Source: DASSFG01 sp035547915 (GTDB taxonomy: Bacteria; Planctomycetota; Planctomycetia; Pirellulales; JAICIG01). From it: a stretch of DNA of 64,000 bases. The DNA lies in assembly GCA_035547915.1 (NCBI GenBank), contig DASZTS010000095.1, positions 196,314-260,313 on the forward strand. The letters are read 5' to 3'. This document shows positions 1-9,490 of the stretch, piece after piece. Positions within the stretch are counted from its first letter, which is position 1; each line of letters opens with the position of its first letter. Both the position numbers and the translations under genes were made by a program. The notes beneath the pieces are model-generated. The model had not been told where the DNA came from and searched no databases. It worked only from the letters and a program-made list of their open reading frames with translations.

Positions 1-909
1 CGGGCGAGCATTCTGTTCTGGGCGGCCAATCCCACCATCGAAAGCGATCTGTTCAACGTTCACGGCGTGGCCCACAAAGTGGTCTTCGACGTCGATGCCT
101 TCGCCTCGGCGAGCAACCGGAACTTCACGAATCTGACGCTCTACGACCCCATCGACGACAACGCACTCGATCGGTTCCGTCGCCGTTTCATGTCGCTCGA
201 TTACAGCGGCACGCTGCCGGCGAAGTTCGACCCGCGCTTCTATGCCTTCCGTTCAGGGGTCCAGAGTTTTGTCTCCTCGCCGGTCGCCGAAATCGCCGGC
301 GATCTCGAAGCCATACAACTAGGAATGCACCATCGGTGGCAGACCAAGCGTGGGCCCGTGGGCGCCCGGCGGATCATCGACTTCATCGTGCTGGACGCCA
401 ACGCCACGTTCTTCCCGAATCCGAACCGTGATAACTTCGGTGCGGCCTGGGGCCTGGTGAACTACGACTTCCGTTGGCACGTGGGCGACAAGCTGACCGT
501 GCTCTCCGACGCGGCCTACGACTTCTTCGACCAGGGACAGAAGACCTGGTCGGTCGGCGCTTCGTTGAGCCGCCCGCCGCGTGTGAACCTCTACATGGGA
601 ATCCGTTCCTTCAGCGGCCCCTTCACGTACAACACCGTCACGTTCACCCAGAGCTACCAGCTCAGCCCCAAGTGGCTGGCGACGGCCAGCACCTCGTTCG
701 CGCTACAGGGCAAGGGGAACATCGGCGAGCAGTTCAGCTTCAGCCGCGTCGGCGAAGCGTTCGTGGCCAGCGCCTCGTTCTACCTCGACGCGGGCAAGGG
801 GAATCAGGGCGTCAATTTCATGCTCCAGCCGCGGTTCCTCGGCCAACAGATGCTCCAACGGATGGGCGCCGGCGGCGTGCCGATGGCCGGCCAATACGGG
901 CTTGAGTAG
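1..909 (+). CDS. LptD/OstA-like outer-membrane beta-barrel protein (3' part)
   Basis: The reading frame is open from base 1, so the true start lies upstream of the window and about 302 residues of the C-terminal part are present. The sequence is built of alternating hydrophobic and polar strands with many aromatic residues (for example YDFRWHVGDKLTVLSDAAYD and the stretch following it), typical of an outer-membrane barrel. The phrase NVHGVAHKVVFDVDAF near the start and the late barrel strands resemble the C-terminal half of LptD/organic-solvent-tolerance proteins, which insert lipopolysaccharide into the outer leaflet. This family assignment is an inference from overall look; another large barrel is possible. 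It ends just before a tandem array of dispersed repeats. Confidence 0.5.
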   Translation, partial: RASILFWAANPTIESDLFNVHGVAHKVVFDVDAFASASNRNFTNLTLYDPIDDNALDRFRRRFMSLDYSGTLPAKFDPRFYAFRSGVQSFVSSPVAEIAGDLEAIQLGMHHRWQTKRGPVGARRIIDFIVLDANATFFPNPNRDNFGAAWGLVNYDFRWHVGDKLTVLSDAAYDFFDQGQKTWSVGASLSRPPRVNLYMGIRSFSGPFTYNTVTFTQSYQLSPKWLATASTSFALQGKGNIGEQFSFSRVGEAFVASASFYLDAGKGNQGVNFMLQPRFLGQQMLQRMGAGGVPMAGQYGLE

Positions 910-1020
910 ATTCACGGGCGGAGCCGGCTCCCCGCACCGGCGGGCAGCACGCGATTCTGCGTAACCGTCAAATTTGAGAACGAGTTGGGCGACCGCGGCG
1001 GTTCCCCGCGCCCCCTGGTT

Positions 1021-1258
1021 TTCGAAGCTCGATGCGGTTTTGTCGGTTGCTCCAAGAGCGGCTGACAAGCCTGGGAGCCGGAGCGCCGTGGGGCAAAAAT
1101 CGGCTGTGAAACGCCGATTTTTCGAAGCTCGATGCGGTTTTGTCGGTTGCTCCAAGAGCGGCTGACAAACCCGGAAGCCGGAGCGCCGTGGGGTAAAAAT
1201 CGGCGGTGAAACGCCGATTTTTCGAAGCGGGATCCGATTTCGTCGGTTGCTCTAAAAT
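1021..1258. repeat. Tandem array of the dispersed TIR repeat, period 100 bp
   Basis: Two full units (1021-1120 and 1121-1220) and a third partial one (1221-1258) follow each other with an exact 100-bp period. Each unit starts TTCGAAGC, carries a GTCGGTTGCTC block followed by GAGCGGCTGACAA, and ends in the palindrome AAATCGGC(t/g)GTGAAACGCCGATTT. The units are nearly identical, so the array is young or is maintained by recombination. The 909-1303 gap contains nothing else that I can identify. Confidence 0.85.
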
Positions 1259-1303
1259 AGATAATGTTGCCTGCCGGTCGGAGTTTGTCGGGCGAGGAAC
1301 TCG

Positions 1304-3478
<2,175 letters not shown>

Positions 3479-3481
3479 GAG

Positions 3482-4948
3482 TCAGCGTGCGGCGGCCTGT
3501 TCGGTCTTCAATCCGGCGGCCATGTCGAGCAGTTCGGTGAGCATCTTCACCGACGCGCCTTTTTCTAGCCGACTGGTGCCGAGCCATGTCTCATACCCGC
3601 CCAGTTCGTGCTGCCGCGGCGTGGGAAGATAGCCGTAGTCGCCGTGACTGAGCGATACCATGAACGAGTCGGCGAACGGCGAGCGCCGTTTGAATTCCAG
3701 GCCGATTTCCGTAAACACCTCATTCGGCATCGTGCCGATGCAGACCTGGCCGATGCGCAGCACTTGCAGGGGCATCGGCATCGTCTCGGGATACTCGGCC
3801 AGGCGCACCGCGCGCTGGGCATAGATGAGGGGTAGGTCGGCCTTGCCCGGCATGGGCGGATTGGCCTCGATCGTCTTCTTGGCCCAGGCCATCTGCTCTT
3901 CGTCCGGGCGTCGCCAGCCGATCATCGGCTCGCGAAACCGCGCGTCGAGCGTCGCATCGCGGGAATAGCTCGCGCCCCGCACCCCCTCCGCAACCTTCTT
4001 GGCCACGTCGTTTGCGACGACGCGCATCTGCACGTAAGGACCCGCGGGCGGCCGCGGCTGGCGGAAGTTGATGTTGTTGACATCGCCGCTCGTTCCGTTG
4101 GCCAGCATCGCCACGAACGGCGGCTCTGCGCGTTCGGCGTCGAGCAGGCGAGCCAACTCGGCGCAGAAGATGGCGAAGTAATCGGCCGAGACATGCCCCG
4201 GCCCTACGCCGCCGACGTAGTGCAGCGAATAGGCGGCGAAGACGGAGATCGGCCGGCCATCGACGCCGCGCACGGCGATGATCGAGATGGTGGGGTCGGT
4301 GGGACCGGCCGGATCGAGCAGGTTTGCGCTGCCGGCCTCGGGGTTCATCTTCACCAGGTCCGAGCCGCCGAACGGATTGGGCGGTATGCTGCCCGGCCGC
4401 ATGAACCAGCGGCGATTGAAGAGGTGTTCGGGCGCGTCGACTTTGACGAAAGCCAGCTCGGCCGGCCGCAGGTTGTTCGCGGCGCAGGCCACGCCGTCGG
4501 CGATGCGCTGGGCGATGAACCGCTGATAGTCGTCCAGGGGTTGACCGTACTTGAACAGGTCCTGGCCCAAGGCGCTGGCGGCCGAGTGCGTGTGCGTGGC
4601 GCAGATCAGAACGTGCTCCGGCGGTATGGCCGTCGACGCGGCGATGAGCCGGCGCGCTTCGTCGCTGACGATCCGATGCACACCCAACAGATCGCATACC
4701 ACGAGAGCCAGCTTGGTGTCGCCGTCGTCGAGCACCAGGCAGCGGGCGTGCAACGGATCATGGATGTGTTTGGCCGGGATGGGCAGGAAATTGCCCACGA
4801 TCTCGCTGCCCAGGGGCGGCGTGATGTCGCTTATGGCCGCTCCGGCGCGAAAACCGGCGGAGTCCTGGGCCGTGGCCGCGGGGGTGGCTGCGCACACGAT
4901 GAGCAACCACACGGTCCGACGAAGCGAGTCTCTGTGCAGCGTAATCAT
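3482..4948 (-). CDS. Neutral/alkaline non-lysosomal ceramidase-like secreted protein
   Basis: A signal peptide (about residues 1-27, ending ATAQ) precedes a neutral-ceramidase N-terminal-type domain beginning FRAGAAISDITPP. The zinc-site motif THTHS (H119, H121) is present. In characterised neutral ceramidases the nucleophilic Ser lies in a GDxSPN-like motif; here the corresponding stretch near residue 288 reads GTSGDVNNIN, so the usual Ser is Asn. Many planctomycete proteins of this annotation may therefore not be ceramidases, and substrate is unknown. It is the last gene of a minus-strand operon, starting 6 bases after the stop of the FHA-GAF kinase gene, which suggests co-transcription. 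Confidence 0.85.
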   Translation of the reverse strand: MITLHRDSLRRTVWLLIVCAATPAATAQDSAGFRAGAAISDITPPLGSEIVGNFLPIPAKHIHDPLHARCLVLDDGDTKLALVVCDLLGVHRIVSDEARRLIAASTAIPPEHVLICATHTHSAASALGQDLFKYGQPLDDYQRFIAQRIADGVACAANNLRPAELAFVKVDAPEHLFNRRWFMRPGSIPPNPFGGSDLVKMNPEAGSANLLDPAGPTDPTISIIAVRGVDGRPISVFAAYSLHYVGGVGPGHVSADYFAIFCAELARLLDAERAEPPFVAMLANGTSGDVNNINFRQPRPPAGPYVQMRVVANDVAKKVAEGVRGASYSRDATLDARFREPMIGWRRPDEEQMAWAKKTIEANPPMPGKADLPLIYAQRAVRLAEYPETMPMPLQVLRIGQVCIGTMPNEVFTEIGLEFKRRSPFADSFMVSLSHGDYGYLPTPRQHELGGYETWLGTSRLEKGASVKMLTELLDMAAGLKTEQAAAR

Positions 4949-4954
4949 GGTTCT

Positions 4955-6733
4955 CTACTTCGCCGATTTCCCTTCCACCGACGTGCCGGAGCTGGTCTGC
5001 TCCGGAAACACCGCGGGCAATTCCAGAGTGAAGCAGCTTCCCTCGCCGACCTGACTGTCGACGGCAATCCGGCCGCCGTGTTCCTTGATGATCTTTTGGC
5101 TGACGGGCAGGCCGAGGCCGGTGCCGCGGTTCCCCTTCTTCGAGACGAACAGCGAGAAGACGTGATCGATCTCTTCGGCCGGAATGCCCTGGCCGTTGTC
5201 GCGCACCATGATCCTTGTCAGGCGGCTTTCGCGATCGTACTCGACGGAGACCTCGACGCGGCCGGGCCGCGCTTGGCGGATGTCGGCACTGGATTGCGAA
5301 TCGGTCACGAGCGTTTCGTCGCCGGCCGCCGCCTCGATGGCCGCGCGATCGCAGGCATCGAGCGCGTTGGTCACCACGTTGAGGATCGCCCGGTGCAACC
5401 CCTCGGGATCGAACACCAGCGTCGGGATTTTTTCGGCGGGCGTGAAGAGGAGCTCGACGTTCTTCTCCGCCGCTCTCGACGACATCAGCTCGACGACGTC
5501 GGCGGCGACTTCGTTCATGTCGGCCGTCACCAACTCGGGCTCGCGTTCCTTGCTGAACGTGAGCATGTCCATCACGAGATTGGAAATCCGCTCCTGGTTC
5601 TTCTCGACGAACTCCCACCCCTTGCGCACCATCTTTTCGTCGTGCTGCGAAAGCCCCTCCTTGATGAGAAAGCTACCGCCGCGGATGCCCTGCAGGATGT
5701 TCTTGATGTGGTGCGACAACGTGGCGATCGTCTGGCCGACGGCGGCGAGCCGCTCGGCTTGCACCATGGCCGAATAATAGCGGGTGTCTTCCACGGCGAG
5801 GGCCGCCTGATGCGCGATGGCGATCATCAGTTTCAGGTGCTCGTCGCTGAACTTGGTCGTCGTCTGCTGCTGGATGATCCGCTGCGGCGAGATCGTGGTA
5901 TCGATGTAGATCAAGCCGACCAGGTTGTAGCGGCCGCGCATCGGCACGCAGATCGCCTCGCAGACGCCCATCTGCAAGATGCTGACCGCCGGGTTCCAGC
6001 GGTCGTCCTCGCGAGCGTTGCTGGTGAGCACGCCCTCGTTGTGCTCCATGACGTAATCGAGGATCGTCTGGCTGATCTTGATCCGGTCGTCGGTCCTCAC
6101 GCCCTTGCGGTTGCGGCGCACGGCCGGTTCGAGCTGGGCCGTGTCGGGATCGACGAGCATGATGCAGCCGCGGTCGGCTTCGACCCACTCGAAGATGAGC
6201 TGCATGATGCGGTTGAGGAGCTGGTCGATGTCGAGCGTGTGGCTCACCGCCAGCGCGGTGCGGTACATGACCTGCAAGTTGCCGCGGGCGCGAGCCAGCC
6301 AGGGGCTGCTCGAAGCGTCGCCCCCGCCGTCGAAGATGCGGCTCCCCTCCGATTCGCTGATGGCGTGGATGATGCGCGAGGCGTTGCCGGGCTGCTGCCG
6401 GGCGATGATGTCGATCTTGTCGGCGATGTCGTCGGTCGATTCGTCGGCCAGGCAGGTGAAGAGCATCAGCGTGCCGCCGAGCTGCACTTCGTCGCCGTTG
6501 GCCAACTCATGCACCGTGACCGGCTGGCCGTTCACATAGGTGCCGTTCGAGCTGGCCAGATCGGTGAGCGTGAAGGTATTGCCCGTGCGACGCAGTTCGG
6601 CGTGCCGGCGAGACACCTCGGTGTCGTTCAACTGGAAACCGTTCGCGGCGTCGCGTCCGATGGTGAGCATGTCGCCTTCGAGCTCGAAGCGCAGGCCCTG
6701 ATTGTTGCCGCGAAAGACGAAGAGCGAGGGCAA
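4955..6733 (-). CDS. FHA-GAF sensor histidine kinase
   Basis: A cytoplasmic kinase without membrane segments. The N-terminal FHA domain (phosphothreonine-peptide binding) has IGRD, SRRHAEL and SSNGTYVNG. A GAF domain follows, then an H-box reading TLSHHIKNIL and a HATPase domain with DNGQGIP and RGTGLGLP. I chose the TTG at 6733, giving an N terminus MPSLFVFRGNNQG as is common for this family and preceded by AGGTG; an in-frame ATG at 6811 would add 26 residues and overlap the regulator gene by 35 bases. The regulator gene upstream and the ceramidase-like gene downstream are on the same strand with minimal gaps, so kinase and regulator probably form a two-component pair, possibly linked to serine/threonine kinase signalling through FHA. 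Confidence 0.9.
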   Translation of the reverse strand: MPSLFVFRGNNQGLRFELEGDMLTIGRDAANGFQLNDTEVSRRHAELRRTGNTFTLTDLASSNGTYVNGQPVTVHELANGDEVQLGGTLMLFTCLADESTDDIADKIDIIARQQPGNASRIIHAISESEGSRIFDGGGDASSSPWLARARGNLQVMYRTALAVSHTLDIDQLLNRIMQLIFEWVEADRGCIMLVDPDTAQLEPAVRRNRKGVRTDDRIKISQTILDYVMEHNEGVLTSNAREDDRWNPAVSILQMGVCEAICVPMRGRYNLVGLIYIDTTISPQRIIQQQTTTKFSDEHLKLMIAIAHQAALAVEDTRYYSAMVQAERLAAVGQTIATLSHHIKNILQGIRGGSFLIKEGLSQHDEKMVRKGWEFVEKNQERISNLVMDMLTFSKEREPELVTADMNEVAADVVELMSSRAAEKNVELLFTPAEKIPTLVFDPEGLHRAILNVVTNALDACDRAAIEAAAGDETLVTDSQSSADIRQARPGRVEVSVEYDRESRLTRIMVRDNGQGIPAEEIDHVFSLFVSKKGNRGTGLGLPVSQKIIKEHGGRIAVDSQVGEGSCFTLELPAVFPEQTSSGTSVEGKSAK

Positions 6734-6776
6734 GTGACACCTGGCGATCCACGAATCCGCGACTGCGAAAGGACGC

Positions 6777-7172
6777 TCAAGCGGCCTTCGCAACGCGCCG
6801 CCGGGCGCCATCCACGACTTCGCCCAGCAATTCCTCGATTTTACGGATCAAGGGGGCGTAGTGATAGGGTTTCCGGACGAACTCGCAGCCGGCCAGACAA
6901 GACCGATCGCGTCGTGTCGCACCCAAGACCAAAAGAGGGGTGGCGCGGGCCGCCGACTCGGCCGCCAGGCGCCCGACCGCGACGGCCGTCGAGCCGTCCG
7001 TTTCCAGATCGAGCACGATCAGGTCGGGCTGATACGCGCGCGTGAGTGAGAGACCGTGCGCCGAATTCCGAGTAGCGATGACGTCGACCCCTTGGTCGCC
7101 CAGGGCCGTGCGCAGCACTTCGTGAGTTTCGTCGCACGCGTCGACCACGAGCACCCGGTATTCTGCGGCCAA
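6777..7172 (-). CDS. Stand-alone response regulator receiver protein
   Basis: A 131-residue single receiver domain without a DNA-binding or enzymatic output. The beta-1 strand reads YRVLVVDACDE, giving the acidic pair only partly (D11, D14). The phosphoacceptor is D55 in LIVLDLETD, and the conserved Lys is in FVRKPY. It is first in the operon and directly upstream of the FHA-GAF kinase, so it is the likely phosphorylation partner. With no output domain it should act by protein contact, as CheY- or Spo0F-like regulators do. Confidence 0.85.
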   Translation of the reverse strand: MAAEYRVLVVDACDETHEVLRTALGDQGVDVIATRNSAHGLSLTRAYQPDLIVLDLETDGSTAVAVGRLAAESAARATPLLVLGATRRDRSCLAGCEFVRKPYHYAPLIRKIEELLGEVVDGARRRVAKAA

Positions 7173-7297
7173 GTTGGCGTCTCCTTCGGCGAAACTCGAA
7201 GCGGCTGCCCAAGAAACCGCCGGCGGTGCCTATCGGCTTCGGCGGTTCCTCGGCCGTCTCCAAGGGCCGCAGAGCATATCGCCGCGCACCACTCGTG

Positions 7298-7498
7298 TCA
7301 AAAGCGAAATACCGGAGGAAGTTTCCGAATCCCTGCGTTGCTGGCAGACCGGAAAACCTTGCCTAGCATCACCGCGAGGCCGTTCAGTGCCGATGCGGTC
7401 AACCAGGCCGGTTCACCACGATAGACGGCCACTCCTGCCGCAACGGCGACCGTCGCCACGAGCAGGAAGCGAATCGGGAACTGAAACCGGCTGGCCAT
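7298..7498 (-). CDS. Small membrane protein with RFQFPIRFLL N-terminal motif
   Basis: A 66-residue protein starting MASRFQFPIRFLLVATVAVAAG: a basic amphipathic lead followed by one strongly hydrophobic helix (about 9-26). The same lead occurs in several other genes of this window (8199, 8495, 8909, 21844, and the broken gene at 27654), so it defines a local family. The remainder is short and has no recognisable domain. Function is unknown; the lead probably acts as an inner-membrane anchor or uncleaved signal. Confidence 0.55.
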   Translation of the reverse strand: MASRFQFPIRFLLVATVAVAAGVAVYRGEPAWLTASALNGLAVMLGKVFRSASNAGIRKLPPVFRF

Positions 7499-7552
7499 TC
7501 TCCCATTCTAGTGCTGGCGGGGCGGCTATTCAGCCGGGGAGGTTATTTGTCG

Positions 7553-7753
7553 TCACGCTGAGGTGGGCGGCGGATCGACTACCGCAACGCCGACCGGCGG
7601 CGCGTCACACTCCCTCGCTAGCGCTATGAGTTCCCGGTTCGTGCGGGCAACCTCGCGGAGATTGCCGATGAGCCATCGCCGGTGGTGCAAGGCCGCATCG
7701 AGGCGGTCGAGGAGAGCGCGAAGCTCTGGACTGAAACCGTCGCCGTTTGGCAT
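7553..7753 (-). CDS. Small helical protein, unknown function
   Basis: A 66-residue, charged, helix-rich protein (ELRALLDRLDAALHHRRWLIGNLREVARTN). Its start is followed upstream by a conserved block (7750-7855) that is repeated upstream of the similar small gene at 25993-26178, which supports a real gene with its own promoter region. It resembles the other short helical proteins at 25993, 26320 and 26637 in size and composition rather than in clear sequence. No function can be assigned. Confidence 0.5.
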   Translation of the reverse strand: MPNGDGFSPELRALLDRLDAALHHRRWLIGNLREVARTNRELIALARECDAPPVGVAVVDPPPTSA

Positions 7754-7860
7754 GGCTGACTTCCCGCGTGGGGATGGTCAGCTTAGAAGGGATGAGACCC
7801 CGAAAGCCGGGGCGACAAAGCTGGGAAGTCGGCCATCAGTGCACGGGCATCATACCCCGA
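7750..7860. repeat. Conserved upstream block, copy 1
   Basis: About 105 bp that recur at 26176-26285. Shared stretches include CCCGCGTGGGGATGGTCAGC, then CTTAGAA, and later CTGGGAAGTCGGCCATC followed by a GCATCAT. Both copies lie directly upstream of a small minus-strand gene. It could be a duplicated promoter or a non-coding element that travels with these small genes. Confidence 0.7.
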
Positions 7861-8036
7861 CGGGGAGTATCGGCATAGGGCGCGCGCTCGTTCCACCGCC
7901 GTTGCTGAGCACGTAGCGCGATCGCCCTTTGCATCGACACGGCCGCACGCTGGCTGATGGAGTCGTTCTTCTCCAGCCGGCGGCCGAGCCACATTTCGAG
8001 CGCCCTGAGGCGGCCGTTGGTCGGATCGCTTCGCAT
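7836..8036 (-). CDS. Small conserved protein, paralogue of 27316-27486
   Basis: A 66-residue basic protein with the core DPTNGRLRALEMWLGRRL followed by EKNDS. The gene at 27316-27486 encodes DPTKGRLRALEMWLDRRL and then AKNDS in the same register, with further similarity to the C-terminal half (MQRAIALRAQQRRW against MRLHHALRSQQEQW). Conservation at the protein level between two loci 19 kb apart supports coding. It is predicted to be a short helical cytoplasmic protein. No known domain is recognised. Confidence 0.6.
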   Translation of the reverse strand: MRSDPTNGRLRALEMWLGRRLEKNDSISQRAAVSMQRAIALRAQQRRWNERAPYADTPRRGMMPVH

Positions 8037-8103
8037 GCCATCAGGCTATCCGGCTGCATCTTATCGTCAACGCTTTGTCGGGAGTATGCGCGGAAAGGCA
8101 ATG

Positions 8104-8165
8104 AAAAAGCCGCGACGGCGAGCGTCTGGTAGATTTCGATTCAGCCGCCGCAGTGCGGCTTTTTT
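8104..8165. terminator. Hairpin with A and T tracts, possible bidirectional terminator
   Basis: AAAAAGCCGC at 8104-8113 is the inverse of GCGGCTTTTT at 8155-8164. A tighter alternative is AGCCGC/GCGGCT (8143-8160) with a 6-base loop and a T run, which fits an intrinsic terminator on the plus strand. It lies between the small minus-strand gene and the plus-strand triplet starting at 8199. Confidence 0.4.
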
Positions 8166-8198
8166 CTTGCGCTGGCCGAATCGGTTAGAATCAACCCC

Positions 8199-8498
8199 AT
8201 GACCCACCGCATGACCCGACGGTTTCAGTTCAGCGTGCGGGCATTGCTACTCTTGGTGTTGCTGGCGGCCGCGCTCTGTGCCTTGGCGCCGCCGGTCTAT
8301 GAATTGCTTTTTCCGACACCGAACGTCGTGTCGTACACGACGGTGGTCGATCAAGGCGTCCGCTATTATCACTTGGTTTGGTCGAATAGAGTTGAAATGA
8401 GGGTGCCAGCCGACACGCCGGGCATGGAAGCATACAACGGGCGCGGTAGATGGCGGGCGCCCGCATCGACTCAGGCACCCGGCACCAAGGACGAATGA
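8199..8498 (+). CDS. Small membrane-anchored protein with RFQFSVRALL motif
   Basis: A 99-residue protein with lead MTHRMTRRFQFSVRALLLLV and a long hydrophobic helix to about residue 38. The rest (about 40-99) is polar and probably extracytoplasmic. It is the first of three consecutive plus-strand genes that share this lead. A second ATG at 8211 is possible. Its stop overlaps the start of the next gene (ATGA at 8495-8498), so the two are likely translationally coupled. Function unknown. Confidence 0.6.
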   Translation: MTHRMTRRFQFSVRALLLLVLLAAALCALAPPVYELLFPTPNVVSYTTVVDQGVRYYHLVWSNRVEMRVPADTPGMEAYNGRGRWRAPASTQAPGTKDE

Positions 8499-8893
8499 CG
8501 GATTCCAGCCCCATGCCCCGTCCGCAATTCACCCTCCGCGCGTTGCTGGTCCTGGTGCTGGTCGTAGCCGTCGTGACGTGGGCATACGACGCTCAGGCGA
8601 AGCGATCTGCGCGATTTGCGGCCATTGCAGACGACGCCGAGAAGAAAGCTGAGCATTTCAGGCAATGCTCAGCGGTGCTCTTCGCTGCGGCCGATCAAGG
8701 TATGCTCCCGTGGAGACATCAGGTCGGACCACCCCGCGGGCCTCGTGACGCAGCCGACGGGAGGCTTTGGGCGAAAGATTGCCTCTCGCTGGCCGAATAC
8801 TACGACATGCTGGGCGCGAAGTACGAGCAGGCCGCGAAGCAACCTTGGCTTCGTGTCGACGAAGACGAACCGGCTCCGGAATGGAAGCATTAG
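8495..8893 (+). CDS. Small membrane-anchored protein with PQFTLRALL motif
   Basis: A 132-residue protein starting MTDSSPMPRPQFTLRALLVL; the hydrophobic helix ends near residue 28. The tail contains a helical segment rich in Ala, Lys and Glu (about 33-60) and ends in acidic residues. The start ATG overlaps the previous stop by four bases. A later ATG at 8513 would give MPRPQFTLRA, identical in style to the gene at 21844 (MPRPKFTLRA). Function unknown. Confidence 0.6.
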   Translation: MTDSSPMPRPQFTLRALLVLVLVVAVVTWAYDAQAKRSARFAAIADDAEKKAEHFRQCSAVLFAAADQGMLPWRHQVGPPRGPRDAADGRLWAKDCLSLAEYYDMLGAKYEQAAKQPWLRVDEDEPAPEWKH

Positions 8894-8908
8894 CCCCATG
8901 CCCGCCCC

Positions 8909-9178
8909 ATGCCCCGCCAGTTCTCCCTCAAGACGTTGCTGTGGTTGATGGTGGTGTTCTGCATGCTGCTCGGCGCGGGCTCGTCCGCATGGCGGTTCGC
9001 GGCGCCCACCGCCTACCACAAATACCCGCTGCATAGCCGAACGGCGACCTTTGACGACAGGGTCGAGTGTCGCACCATCTGGTCGGATGGCAGCGAATCG
9101 GTGGACAAGGTTAGATGGCGCCGCAATATTGAGCCGCAAGTCCTACGTGCTCTGCCCACTTCCGAGGCACCCGAATAA
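8909..9178 (+). CDS. Small membrane-anchored protein with RQFSLKTLLWL motif
   Basis: An 89-residue protein, MPRQFSLKTLLWLMVVFCML, with one membrane helix and a polar tail of about 60 residues. It follows the previous gene by 15 bases and is the third in the series with the same lead. The three tails are not obviously similar to each other, so the shared part is the anchor. Function unknown. Confidence 0.6.
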   Translation: MPRQFSLKTLLWLMVVFCMLLGAGSSAWRFAAPTAYHKYPLHSRTATFDDRVECRTIWSDGSESVDKVRWRRNIEPQVLRALPTSEAPE

Positions 9179-9195
9179 AACCGACTAATCTTGCC

Positions 9196-9327
9196 GGTTT
9201 ACTTTTGACTGTCGGTCAGCAACGCACCTGTTGGGACACCACCTTCAAGAGCACTCCCGCGACCGGCTAGTTTTCACGGTTTACATTTTGACGGTCGATC
9301 GGCAACGCGGCTGTTGGGCCGCCTCCA
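9196..9327. repeat. Imperfect direct repeat, two copies 83 bp apart
   Basis: 9196-9244 (GGTTTACTTTTGACTGTCGG onward) and 9279-9327 (GGTTTACATTTTGACGGTCG onward) align with few mismatches, including CAACGC, CTGTTGGG and CCACC/CGCC. The 9179-9490 gap shows no convincing gene. A remnant of the dispersed TIR repeat in reverse orientation (about 9384-9416) is also present. Confidence 0.6.
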
Positions 9328-9490
9328 TACCGGATGTTTCCTTGACGCACTTCCGGCCGGCACCAACAATTGAGAGCAACCGCGCTCTGGCTTCCGCGTC
9401 TTGTCGGCCGCGCTGAACGGCCTTGGATTGGGGTCTCGGCGAGGGGGCAAACCGGCCTTGCAACACCGATAACTGGACTCCGCCGAACTC

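Noticed and set aside
1021..1258. CRISPR-like array
   Set aside because: Units are contiguous 100-bp repeats with no variable spacers and no cas gene nearby; they match the dispersed TIR element.
9231..9416. Plus-strand open frame of 61 residues
   Set aside because: It overlaps the imperfect direct repeat and a dispersed-repeat remnant and has no coding character.
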